Shown one piece after another: positions 5,309 through 5,339 of a stretch of 5,339 nt of DNA. Every line of letters starts with the position of its first letter. Within the stretch, counting starts at the first letter, position 1. Both the position numbers and the translations under genes were made by a program. The notes beneath the pieces are model-generated. The model was not told the origin of the DNA. It saw only the letters and a program-made list of their open reading frames with translations, and did no database searches. The stretch comes from an uncultured Peptoniphilus sp. (lineage in GTDB: Bacteria; Bacillota; Clostridia; Tissierellales; Peptoniphilaceae), in the NCBI GenBank assembly GCA_902488455.1, contig CABTWG010000065.1:1-5339 (forward strand). Direction: 5' to 3'.

Positions 5309-5339
5309 GCCCCTGAAGCATGAACTGACCCCCAAAAGT
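5309..5339 (+). promoter_or_regulatory. Start of the riboswitch expression platform (cut by window end)
   Basis: Bases ccctgaag (5311-5318) are perfectly complementary to cttcaggg (5207-5214), which includes four bases of the 5' strand of P1. This pairing and P1 are therefore mutually exclusive. In FMN switches of this kind, the same 3' segment usually forms the first arm of a terminator when FMN holds P1 together. The predicted second arm (cttcaggg-like, followed by T) would be beyond the window. No start codon with a ribosome binding site is visible here. Confidence 0.6.

Overview
The window is AT-rich with compact gene packing. It has strong AGGTG-type Shine-Dalgarno sites, U-tract intrinsic terminators, an FMN riboswitch and a DUF3787-like small protein. 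Together these point to an anaerobic Firmicute. My best guess is the Tissierellia (Anaerococcus / Peptoniphilus type), but that is an inference from style and family recall, not a measured placement.

Layout. Bases 1-270 carry no credible gene. They hold a cluster of related short repeats: two inverted copies with their own internal palindromes, plus a shorter third copy. At 277-301 lies the intrinsic terminator of a two-gene minus-strand operon. The first gene (2178-3923) and second gene (317-2191) encode the two halves of a heterodimeric ABC exporter of the BmrC/BmrD - LmrC/LmrD - TM287/288 type. The genes overlap by 14 nt. The first subunit has a degenerate ATPase site (Asp for the catalytic Glu, Gln for the switch His). 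The second has the intact Glu and His and carries an LSEGQ signature.

Bases 3924-4008 are a divergent regulatory region. It holds an almost perfect 10-bp dyad between the exporter operon and a small plus-strand gene (4009-4230). That gene encodes a 73-aa highly charged protein whose C-terminus looks like DUF3787. It ends at a strong terminator shared with the convergent minus-strand gene for a 77-aa CPYC glutaredoxin-like protein (4286-4519). Fifty bases upstream of that gene is a minus-strand PAP2 membrane phosphatase gene (4570-5085).

The right edge holds a consensus plus-strand promoter (5165-5193) driving an FMN riboswitch (aptamer 5205-5308). The first part of its expression platform is present. 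The controlled gene, presumably for riboflavin synthesis or uptake, lies beyond the window.

How the parts relate. The two ABC genes clearly form one machine. The glutaredoxin-like and PAP2 genes may be co-transcribed, but they have no obvious shared pathway. The small DUF3787-like gene shares its upstream region with the exporter, so common control is possible. For three genes (the second ABC gene, the glutaredoxin-like gene and PAP2) I moved the start to an internal ATG with a proper Shine-Dalgarno. I see no strong evidence for a wholly new system. The least explained items are the repeat cluster, the divergent dyad and the small DUF3787-like protein.
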